From NCBI RefSeq assembly GCF_004193775.1, contig NC_041016.1:41374022-41438021 (forward strand): DNA of 64,000 bases, written 5' to 3'. The notes under the pieces are model-generated. The model saw only the letters and a list, made by a program, of their open reading frames with translations, had not been told where the DNA came from and ran no database searches. The stretch's first letter is position 1. Each line of letters begins with the position of its first letter. The position numbers and the translations under genes were made by a program. This DNA is from Glycine soja. Its lineage: Eukaryota > Streptophyta > Magnoliopsida > Fabales > Fabaceae. This document shows positions 45,285 to 55,299 of this stretch, in pieces.

Positions 45285-46735
45285 ATTGGCAGTTAACATG
45301 AAGGGATGACCCAAAATCAAGGGGATTTCAGTGTCCTCTTCAATATCCATCACGACGAAATCTACAGGGAAAGTGAATTGTTTCACCTTAACCAGAACAT
45401 CTTTAATCACTCCATATGGCCTGGTAATGGACCTGTCTACTAGCTGCAGTGTCATCCTAGTTGGCATAATCTCCAACTCCCCAATTCTCCTACACATGGA
45501 GAGCGGTATCAAGTTTATATTGGCCGCCAAATCAATGAGAGCCTTACCAATCGACACTGGACCAATAGAGCAGGGAATTGTCACACTCCCAGGATCCTTA
45601 TACTTGGGTGGAAGGATCCATTGAATCACAACACTTCAATTTCTTTCCACTACAATATTATTACTATGAATGTATTTGCTCTTCTTGGTTAGCATATCCT
45701 TCAGAAACTTAGAGCAGAGTGGCTTCTGTTGCAGGGCCTCTCCGAAGGGAATGGTTATCTCCAATTTCTTGAAGATATCAAGGAACCAAGCTAAATGTCT
45801 CCCCTTCTCTTTCTTTGATGGCACCAATGGATATGGTGCCTCCTTCCCAGAAGTTGAGACTGCCTTTTTCCTTCTTTCTCTTGCAAGCTCACTCTTAGTC
45901 TTTCTCTTATCCTCATTTTCTTTCTTTTTTTCATTTTTTTCTTTTTCTTCTTTTTCTTTTTCTTAATTTTCTTTTTCTTTTTCATTTTTTTCTTCTGCAT
46001 CTTTCATTATGTTCTTAATCACTTCATACTCTTCTTCTTTATTTATTGGTATCTCTTTCAACTGATCATCCTCTTCTTTGATCACTAGCTGTTATTTTTC
46101 ATCACTTTTTCTTCCCTCATCCTCAACCAGAATAGCCTTTCTGCCTCTGGTCATAACAGCCTTACATTCTTCCTTTCGATTCTTCTTAGTGTTTGCTCCA
46201 AAATTGCTAGAAGAATTCTCTGCTATTTGTTTGACCAGCTACCCCACTTGGATTTCTAGGTTTTTGATGGCAGACTCGGTGCTCTTATGATTAGACATAG
46301 AAACCTGCATAAATTGCGCCAATATTTCCTCTAGCTTGGTGGTCCTGTCATAGAGGCTAGGCCCCTGGTTCTGTGGCCTATTGGATGGTCCACCTCGGTC
46401 CTTGTTGAATTGATTTCCTGGGTGGGATCTCCATTGCCCCTGGTTCTGGTTGTAATTTGCACCTTGCTGGTAACCTGAATATCCTCTTGCATTAAATCCA
46501 GGCCTGTTTTGATTCCCCATGTAATTCACCTCTTGAGCTGTGTCATCTAAGGGAATACAAAGTCTGGATTCATGGGCTCCCCCACATATGCTGCAACCTC
46601 CAACCTGCAAAACAACTAAACGTGAAGGTTGATTAACCTGCAATTGATTAGGCAACTTACTCAATGTTTCAGTCAAAGTCTCAAGTTGCTTAGAAAGCAA
46701 CTTGTTTTGTGCCAAAGTCTCAACTTACTTAAGAA

Positions 46736-47775
46736 AGTACCATATAATGCAAAAAAGATCCTACTTTATTCCCATGAAAGTAGTAGTAATAGTAATAGAA
46801 TAAGAAATTATGAAGGTTGTTACCTGCTCATAAAGAAAAAATATTGCTATCAAAAACACTTGTGAAGCCTAACCAACAACCGCACGACTTGAATCTGGAT
46901 CCAAGTAGATCAAAACACATTCTGAAATTATAAAAGTTTGCAGACTTATAAAAATATCAGAATGAATCAATTTATCATTCCTTGATCGTGAAAAATGTGA
47001 GTATTAACTAAACTAAAATTAAACTAAAAGACACACACAAAAATGTAAAATAGTTAAAGAATAACCAACAAGAAATTAGTAAATTAGCATCAAATCCACC
47101 AGCATAGAAAAAAATAACAACTAAAAGTCAGCACAAAACTATAAAAATAAAGTGAAAATTAAGAATTTTTATGGCAGAACTTGAATTCTTCCTGCAATAT
47201 TCCATTTTCTCAAATATATGTCGTAAGATCTATGAAGGGACACAACATTGCTTTCCAATTATAAAATTCAAGCGTTATCTTCAAAGTCATTTTCAATTTT
47301 AAAACTTTAGATTCTATGATCTCTTTGTATTCATATTTATCATTTCCCAAAGAGATGCGGACAACTAACAAATTGTTATTTATATCAATGCAATAGGCAA
47401 AGGCTTTTAGAGATGTCTTGAAGTTGTATAATTGTAAGTTGTGTGATGAAATACAATATTGCTTTCCAATTATTAAATTCAGAAGCATTGTCTTTCATAA
47501 AAATTCATAAAACAGTTCATTAAAGAAGAGAATGAAAGAAAACACAGAAGAAGCACAGGATATGATATCAGCACAACTCAGTCTTTATAACCCTTTTGTA
47601 TTTAAAACTTTTTGATTATAAGAACTTGATTATTCTTTTCCTAGAAGGGACTGATACCTGCAAACAAATTCTCGATTACATTGGAATAGTAACAAAATTT
47701 CACAACTGTACAAGAGAGAGAGAAGAGAGACAGACAGACAGAGAAGCAGATACAGAGCTAACAGCCCATACATAC
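46736..47775. other. AT-rich region between element E and the LCMT1-like pseudogene
   Basis: No conserved coding segment is seen. An imperfect direct repeat, ATTGCTTTCCAATTAT-AAATTC, occurs at about 47243 and 47455. On the minus strand it would be the 3' side of the LCMT1-like gene, but I could not find the expected downstream exons. A CA/GA-rich run lies at 47711-47745. Confidence 0.55.
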
Positions 47776-50469
47776 CTTGGATCCATACCAGCAACAAATA
47801 TAATATTATTTAATTGTTGTACATCACACAAATCTACAGGGACTAGCTTATAGTGAGCACTAAAAACTTCTCTTTTCGTTGGCAAAGAATGACACATACA
47901 AGCATCAGTTCAGATCAGTAGTAATCATGAATTCTATCTTTCAGTATTGATGGTTTCAAAAATCACAATGTAAAGATCATATTGATTATATCCTCAACTC
48001 AAATGCTACATGTCAGTTCTTAGATGCTCGTAGTTAAAAGATTAAGATTGGTGGCTGAATCAAAGTTGCTCTAACCTTCTGGATCAGAGCAAAAGGTTCA
48101 TCCATGATTCCAAGCATATGTTTTACTCTAATTTTAATAGAGATTTGAAGGGATATAGACTATACTATCTTGAGCTTTATTTTTATCTAATTTAATCTGA
48201 CAGATTACTTTATGGGTCTAGACCCAACTCCAGCTTTCCTCACAGATAATTCATTTAGGCATTTTCAATTATAATGAACAATCATTAAATAAAATGTTTT
48301 TGGAATTTATAAATATTTCATTCCACTTTTAAAGAAACTAAACTATCCTCTAAAGTATCACCATCCCTCTTGGTATTATTATATGCATTTTCCTTTCATT
48401 TGTTTGATTAAAGAATTGGTGAGAGGAAATGTTTACAAGACTAGAAGGATTAAATGTCTAGGGTTTGAAAACTATCAAGGGTGTGAATTTTTTAAATTGG
48501 CACTTGAACACCATGTGCTACCACAAAAGAAAAGGACATCACCATAATAAGAGAATAAAAATCATCAGAGACTGTCCCCTCCATATAAAGTATCATATTC
48601 GGCATTGCTTACCTCTTGATATGTTTGCTGTTTCACCAAGTTTATTCCTCAATTGACTGTGATTCTCAATAAGAGCTGCCTTTTTACTAGTTACCTTGAT
48701 TACAAATACAATAGAGGTTTAAATTTCTATACAAATAGTTACAGTTAAGAACTTACAATTTAAAAAATATTTAAAGCTTAATATCTCGTCATTTTGCAAT
48801 TAGATATAGATTTAGTCAAAACAAATAGTATACATGCACGAGTTTCTAGAAAAATACTGATGACCTATCCCTCTCAGAACCCATAAACAACAAGAAATAT
48901 AGGTTGCATTGCAACTAAAAATTTGAAAGGTATTGAAGTTCCTGCCTCCTTAAAATCCACTTCCACATACAAATATGGTGTTTTCCCCTCATCCTGCAAA
49001 GAAAAGAATTTTAAGTTACAACTGTAAATCAGCACAACACAAGTTTCGTGAAGCTAAGCAGAAGGTTGATAGGAAAAAATGGAATAAATGGTAATGGGTT
49101 ACAAAGTACAAAGTTTCACAATTTCCATCCACATCCAGAGTCACATGGAGGCTATTAGAAACAGCCCAAGAGTAAAGATTCAAGCAAAAGCTGCATACAT
49201 ATATATTTTTTGCATCTTTGATGTGCATTGCTGAAAGAAGAAAACATTATTCTCCATACCAGGCAACAATAACTCTAATCTAAACAACAAAGTTATTAAA
49301 AATAATAGGAAACAGAGAAGCTTTACACTACTTATACAACAGATTAAGTTTAAGCTTATGAATAAAGTATATTTTGCACACATATTACTATATCATAATT
49401 GAAATAATCATACACCAAAAGCTTGATAAAGTAGAGACCATTTTACATATGTTCAGCACTTATAAAACAGCACATCAGCAACCATATCCAAACTATTTTT
49501 GGAGCCATCAGACCATTGGAAAAACAAAGAGAGGAAGAGCAAAAGCAAAAGGGAAAGCATAAGTGCCAGTCATGGAGAATTCATAAGGCATAGAGAGTCA
49601 ATACATACATATACCTGTATTAGAATATTCCACCAATAAGAAATTCAAATTCAAATTAACATTATTAATTCATCCACATTCATACTTTTCCTCATCCATT
49701 TGTATAACTAACCGCACAGTTCTGAAAGGAAGTTACATTCCACATTAAAAAGAAATAAAAGAAAAGATTTTCAGCTAAAACACAGTTGTGGCATGAGAAC
49801 TCAAATTTCAAAATAATTGATTCTCACAATGTCTATGTTTTGTGTAGTAGAAAGTATGACATTCAGTCCTAAAGATTGAGATAGCAAAAGCAGCAGACAA
49901 TTAGCACAAAAGCACATACAACAATGAAATCAAAAGTGTCTCCATGTCGTTTTAAAACACAAAGTAATAAAATTTCACCAATTTTTAAATGCAAAAGCAT
50001 TGGATCAATATCAATTCAATCCAAGCCTTCAATTAACCTACAAGGCTCCAAAAGAATAGCTAACTTGTATTTTATAAGGCAGAACCAGATTAACTTTTAA
50101 GTAAAACTTGCACAGTACAACTCACAAGGAAAACCAGGCACCTACAACTAAAAATATGTTGGGTCAAAGCCTGCTCCAAGTGATAATATCTGCTTCTTGA
50201 TTAAGGCATCTCCATCTGTGTTATTCTCAACATCACGAAACTGATAGAGAAGTTTCCGCGTAGCAGCCCAACGAGCAAAGTAACCTTCAGAATCACAAAC
50301 AATAAAAATGCATTAATAAACTAATAAGTTGAAGGTAGGAACTTAAACAAGTAAACTCCTTAAAAGAAGCTAAATCCTACCACGATTAATGATTGGAGAT
50401 CTCCTCACAGGCCTTCTCACAAATAAATGAATATAATCATCTTTCATGTATCCCTTTTTTACAAATGAC
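47776..50469 (-). pseudogene. LCMT1: Leucine carboxyl methyltransferase (LCMT1-like) gene, broken and partial
   Basis: LCMT1 methylates the C-terminal leucine of the protein phosphatase 2A catalytic subunit, using S-adenosylmethionine, in the cytosol and nucleus. Four exons are readable on the minus strand: 50469-50381 (KKGYMKDDYIHLFVRRPV, INR), 50284-50142 (GYFARWAATRKLL, then the SAM-binding LGAGFDPTYF), 48993-48946 (DEGKTPYLYVEVDFKE), and about 47871-47776 (SAHYKLVPVDLCD, AGMDP). Phases agree across the first three. Exon 2 ends TAG TTG TAG before a GT donor, so two stops truncate it. The donor after exon 3 reads GC. The first exon and everything after AGMDP are missing, so only about a third of the usual 330 residues remains. 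Introns are otherwise retained, so it is a decayed gene copy, not a retrocopy. Confidence 0.82.
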
Positions 50470-51214
50470 CTACAGTTAGTTTTTGGAGAGGAAATATTCA
50501 TCATATAAGAATAAAAACTATAATTCATTTGAACACTGATGAAAACTGAATACAAGATGAAAATTTATGACTGAAAATGAGTAAGAATAAAATCAACATT
50601 ATTGGAACAAATGTTACATGGATTATCATAAGATTTGCAATGTGGGACAGGACTTTTTCCAGTACACAGAAAGGATGGACAGACCTAATCATATCAGATT
50701 GATATTAATGATCAAAGTTCATTTGAAGTTAGATTGTTTTGCATGAACTACAGTCTATATTATTACCTGGTGAAAATATAGTTTGGGTGGACCCAAATTT
50801 TGTCAATTATTTTTTTCTATCCTGTTTTTAAAATAATTTTTAACTCACAAAAATTTATACACAAGTTTCAAACTCTATGTTATTTCTTCTCCAACATGAA
50901 TGGGCTAGCCAACCTTAAGGCCTATTATATGTCTATATTTGTAAAAAGAAAAAAGGAAAAAAAATAAAGAAGCTAAATGATATTGTGCATTTTATATAAT
51001 TGGGGTTATTAGGTTAGGTTTCCATCTTCTTGTACTCAACAACTTTGTATCCTCACTTGGTCCAACTTGTCTCTTATTTTGTCAACTCCGCAACTGGCAA
51101 CCATGAGAGGTTTTTCTATTCATTGTGTCATCAACATATATATATATATATATATATATATTGTACATTTACTAATGTTGTTGTTTAAATATAAAAGATT
51201 CATCCATGAATTTA
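50470..51214. other. Region between the LCMT1-like pseudogene and element F
   Basis: AT-rich DNA in which the first LCMT1 exon and promoter would be expected but were not recognised. A (TA)n microsatellite is at 51137-51161. The left end of element F's LTR is not clearly marked here, so part of this stretch could belong to that LTR. Confidence 0.5.
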
Positions 51215-52427
51215 TATGTCTTGATGGTTGTTTGTTAGATCCAAAAACAAAGCCAAAAGAAAGGGCAAAATGATTTTTTCGCAAAGATTTCTGACCCCAA
51301 ATTCGTCCATGCTAGCATCCAGCTCACTTGGGCTAAAGATGTAACTTCATCCCTAAGCAAGCAACTCGCCTGGGCGAGCTACAGCTCACTTAGGTGAGTG
51401 GATGCCTTCACCAGTAAGCAACAAACTTGCCTAGCCAAATTTGTCTACTCTACTAGGCTATTTTTTATAAATAGTCATGCATTGTTGAAGGAAAACACAT
51501 TCCATCTGAACAAAAACCAGAGAGAAATGCAAAGAAAGAGTGAAGAAGAGGGAGAAAAGGAAAAGTGGAGCCGAGGTGTTGCAGAATTCCGACTGTGGAT
51601 CACTTCCTTCGTCATTTCTCTTGTTAGTCTTGTGCTCTGCGCAATGATCGGTTAGTTTTTTCTTAAGGATTGGATGTAATCTTTGTACCCTTATGTATCC
51701 ATTTTGATATTATATATGTATGAATCTTTTCTACTCATTGTTCGTAATTTCATTCTACTCATAATGCTTGATTCTATTTGATCACTAGTGTCATGAAATT
51801 GGATTTTAAGTGAGACTGGAAAGTAATCTTAGAATTTGAACTGAATGATTTTACTCTTTACGTTACGTTGCTAGAAACATAGCATAACATTTTGCTTACA
51901 AGAAAACACGAGCATATAATTATAATGCTGGGATATTTACTGCATATGCGAGGGATCAATATTTAGTAAATATTCTTAGGTTCCAAGAGCAAGGGATCGA
52001 CTTGGGATAACTTAATGTGTGCATCACTAATGTTGGAAAATGATTCTTATATGCTAATCTTATTAGGATACTATGGGTATGAACGATGAAATCCAATCCT
52101 ATGTTTTCTTGAATTAGTTTAATTCATTTCTGGAATGTAGGTCTTTTCGACACACTGAATTCCATTATTTTTTTATTTCCATATTTCCGTTATTTTTGTT
52201 ATTTCCATATTTCCCGTAACTCCGTTATTTTCACTATTCTTTTACTTTAAGTTTTCTTTAGTTAGTCAAACCAAAACCAATGACATTCGATTAAATTTAT
52301 ACATAACTATTGAACTGATAACCTTTATCCGAATGAAGTAAGTAAACTCAAGTCCTTGTGGAGACGAACTCTTTCATAAATGTGAAACCTACAACGACAA
52401 TGGGTACACTTGCCAAAAGTCCTAACA
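51215..52427 (+). repeat. 5' LTR of element F (left end uncertain)
   Basis: The right end is clear: GGGTACACTTGCC-----TCCTAACA, followed by the primer-binding region, as in other Athila-like LTRs and in LTR E. The first part (51215-51740) aligns instead with LTR A: GCCCATGCCAGCATC-type text, two CTCGC-GCGAG palindromes near 51365-51400, the TATA region, and GTACCCTTATGTATCC. The left TG boundary was not found. Confidence 0.7.
51466..51473 (+). promoter_or_regulatory. TATA box of LTR F
   Basis: TATAAATA followed by GTCATGCA, matching the TATAAATAGCCATGCA of LTR A. Confidence 0.6.
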
Positions 52428-52433
52428 AGTTTC

Positions 52434-52452
52434 TAGCGCCGTTGTCGGGGAC
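52434..52452 (+). other. Primer-binding site of element F, mutated
   Basis: TAGCGCCGTTGTCGGGGAC lies six bases after the LTR end. The common plant gypsy site starts TGGCGCCGTTG, so the second base is changed, which weakens pairing with the tRNA CCA end. Confidence 0.7.
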
Positions 52453-52672
52453 TTGAGTCATCCACTTAGTTCTTTCGGATTTAAACTTTCAGTTTGATAG
52501 ACTATTTTTTATTTTGTAATTATTTCTGTTGATTTTGTATAAATTCTCTCTTTTATTTTTTCTTACTTTTGTACTTATTTCTTTCATTTCGATCTTGTGT
52601 AAATTTTCTCTTACTTTTATTTTTCACTAACCTTGGTGCTTACATGTTGTTGTAGTGTTTTCTTTTTCCTTT

Positions 52673-54281
52673 ATGCGAGATAAAAATCCAATGGATACAA
52701 CGTCATTTGATCCGAAAATTACCAAGACTGAAAGGAAAAATAGAGAGAAAAAGAAACAAGTAACCACTATAACAGCGGGTAAGTCTTCTTCTTCTTATTA
52801 TCTTTCAACTAATAAGCCACTTGTAGAAAATAACATGGTTGAAAGAGGAGGAGAAGTAAATAGACCACCCAGGAGGACTCTAGGTGACTATGCTTATCAA
52901 CAAGGCCCAAAACATTACAATATAGTCATTCCTCCTTTTAGCAATAAGGTCGTGGAATTAAAGCCAACATTGCTTAGTCTAATTGGCTCACATCCCTTTG
53001 TGGAATGGATCATGAGGATCCATGCACACATTTGTCTACCTTAATGGAACTATGCAGTACTATGGGAGCTTCTGACAAAGAGGTTGAAGCTGTCTACCTT
53101 AGAGTTTTTCCATTTTCATTAGCAGGTAAGGCAAAAACATGGCTCCAATCACATCCAAATAAAAGCCTCAGCACTTGGGAAAAGGTGGAGGAGAAATTCA
53201 TAGCGAGGTTCTTTCCTTCATCAAGATTTATCTGTGCAAAATCCACCATCACGACATTTTCCCAAGGATTTGACGAACCTCTCTGTGAGACATGGGAGAG
53301 ATTCAAAGCTTTGTTGCGGAGGTGTCCAAACCATAACTTTGATGATGTTGCACAGCTACATATCTTTTATAGTGGTTTGAAACCTCAAACCAAGATGACC
53401 ATTAATGCCTTAGCTGGACGCACTATGATGTCCATGAGTCCGGAGGAAGCTATTGTAATCATTGACTCCATAACAACCAGCAATTATCAAAGTCATCATG
53501 ATAGAGTTGTAACACAAAGAAAAGGTATAATGGAGCTGGACACTCAAAGTGCAATTCTAGCTCGAAACAAACTCTTGATGCAACAAATTGAGGCCTTAAC
53601 AAAGTAGACAGGCCAACTTCTTCAGCAATATCACCAAGGTGGACCACAGAAAACAAATCAAGCTCACCAAGTTCAACAAATTTTAAGATGTGATTTTTGT
53701 GGTGGTAACCATTAGAATGGCCACTATTTAGCACCTGGTGATGGACAACAAGAAGAGGAGGCCCATTATCTGCAGAACCAATCCAAACCTCAACAAAACT
53801 TTCAAGGAAGCTACCAAGGTTATAGGGGTGGCTCAGGTTAAAATTAGCCTCATGGCTGGAGACCACATAATAATGCATACTATGGTCCAAATAACACTTC
53901 TTTTGCAGGTCCTTCTAATAACTCATATGGAGGTTCTTCAAATAAGGGTCCACAACAACAACAAGCTCAGCCAGATAGAATGTCCAAGATGGAAGATACT
54001 TCAACCCAATTTATGCAGGTATCCATCTCAAACCAAAAGAACACCGGTGCTTCTATTAAAAATCTAGAGGTTCAAGTAGGACGACTAGCAAAACAAATGT
54101 CTGACCACGGAAGTGGATCCTTCTCGGCAACCACAAAGGTCAACCTAAGAGAACAATGTAAGGAAATTACAACTAGGAGGGGAGCATTGATTGGTTTGAA
54201 GGACGGAGGTGAGTGTAGTGAGAAAAAGACAAATGAAGGAGTTGTGAAAATAAGTGATGAAAAAGAAGTAGTCAAAATATA
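52673..54281 (+). pseudogene. Gag pseudogene of element F
   Basis: It starts at ATG 52673 (MRDKNPMDTTSFDP). The capsid (retrotransposon gag) domain follows with HPFVEWIM, a frameshift near 53000, then LRVFPFSLAGKAKTWLQSHP, FFPSSRFI, ETWERFKALLRRCPNH and QLHIFYSGLKPQTK. After a TAG at 53605 the frame continues with a zinc-knuckle-like CDFCGGNH, a Gln/Asn/Gly-rich tail, and FMQVSISNQKNTGASIKNLE, nearly the same as in element E. The length and order are those of an Athila/Diaspora-like gag. It is broken by at least one frameshift and several stops, most of them TAG. Confidence 0.86.
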
Positions 54282-54289
54282 GCAAAAGA

Positions 54290-55272
54290 ATGAAGTATTT
54301 ATTAGCTAAAGAGGAGGAGAAGGAAATGAGTGAAGTGGAGAAGCAAAAACTAAAGAAAATAGCATCTAACAAAAGCAAAGTTGTACTAGATCATCTACCA
54401 GTTCAACATCTTCCTTATCCATATGCTCCATCAAAAAAGGATAAGGAAAATCAGTACTCCCGTTTTTTAGATATTTTTAAGAAACTGCAGATTAACATTT
54501 CCTTTTCAGAAGCATTAGAGAAAATGCCAACATATTCCAAATTCATGAAAGAATTTCTTACAAATAAAAGGAGAATCACAGATGATGAAACAATAGAGCT
54601 AGAAGCAGGATGCAGTGCAATCATCCAAAAAGCCATTCTAGAAAAATCATGAGATTTCGGTAGTTTCACAATTCCTGTGATTATTGGGAGATTATCGGTG
54701 GGTAGAGCACTTCTTGATTTAGGTGCAAGCATCAACCTTATGCCCTTATCCATGATCAAACACATTGGAGAAATTGAAATTAGACCCACATGGATGGCTT
54801 TGCAAATAGCTGATAGAACTATCAAGCATCCTTATGGTATTATTGAAGATGTGTTGGTGAAAGTCGACAAATTTCTCTTTCAAGTCGACTTCATGGTGAT
54901 GGACATGGACAAAGACAATGAAGTTCCATTAATTCTAGGCAGACCTTTTATGAAGACTGCCAAAGTAATGATCGATGTTGACGATCGAAAACTCACTGTC
55001 AAAGTCCAAGGTGATGAAGTGCAATTTAATGTCTTCGAAGCCATAAAGCACCCAAAAGATAAAGAGGAGTGTTTTCGGATGGATGTCTTGATGAGGTAAT
55101 TTCTGATTCTAGAAAGTATATTCAAAGAAAAGATGGGTTAGAGAAAACATTAACTAAAGCGTTTGAGGAGATGAGTGAAGTTGAAGCAAAGAATAATTCA
55201 GAATGTCTCCAACAACTAAATGCCTTCAGAGAAATTCCTTACCACCAATCTCTCTTTGAAGAAATAAAATAA
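54290..55272 (+). pseudogene. Protease region of element F
   Basis: The block YSRFLDIFKKLQINISFSEA leads into a stop at 54650, and then an aspartic protease domain (54651-55099) with ALLDLGASINLMPLS, the DLGA version of the active site, and VPLILGRPFMKTAKV, the conserved flap-distal ILGRPF. It would process the Gag-Pol precursor. The frame ends at 55099 and a short linker continues in another frame to 55272. Confidence 0.86.
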
Positions 55273-55299
55273 GAGAAGCCAAATAAAGCAACAATAGAT

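Larger units (their letters stand above)
27506..46735 (-). mobile_element. Element E: minus-strand Athila/Diaspora-like gypsy without RT and integrase, 5'-truncated
   Basis: In transcription order (falling coordinates) it has a gag C-terminal half and protease (46735-43243, split by solo LTR C), a polypurine-like AGGAGGCAACCC signature at 43193-43225, a spacer rich in CGCTTAGCG palindromes (43030-42713 and 33086-31700, split by the SIRE1 copy), an env-like ORF (31659-30238), a 3' noncoding region and a 3' LTR (28885-27506). Its own retained DNA is about 7.7 kb. RT, RNase H and integrase are missing between protease and spacer. The 5' LTR, leader and N-terminal gag are lost at about 46735. Confidence 0.78.
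43193..46735 (-). pseudogene. Gag C-terminal half and protease of element E, split by solo LTR C
   Basis: In transcription order: a Gln/Asn/Gly-rich gag tail with a zinc-knuckle-like CSICGGAHESRLC (about 46560-46600); the block FMQVSMSNHKSTESAIKNLE that is nearly the same in element F; a Lys/Glu-rich low-complexity stretch (45900-46000); the block FLDIFKKLEITIPFGEAL; and a retroviral-type aspartic protease (45620-45290) with LIDLAANINLIPLS, where relatives such as element F have DLGAS. The frame passes through the solo LTR and resumes at 43424 (VVDMGKRKLEMGIDDQKVKF), with stops at 43330 and 43243. Then comes the AGGAGGCAACCC signature instead of RT. Several in-frame stops lie between 45960 and 46260. 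The N-terminal capsid core is missing because the element is truncated at about 46735. Confidence 0.85.

Noticed and set aside
45285..45300. A primer-binding site after LTR C (ATTGGC resembles the one in B)
   Set aside because: ATTGG is the target-site duplication, and the sequence continues as the protease frame of E, so there is no internal region and LTR C is solo.
45791..46000. Lys-rich minus-strand frame (KKKMKKKKKIKKK)
   Set aside because: A shifted reading of the Lys/Glu-rich low-complexity part of the gag of E.
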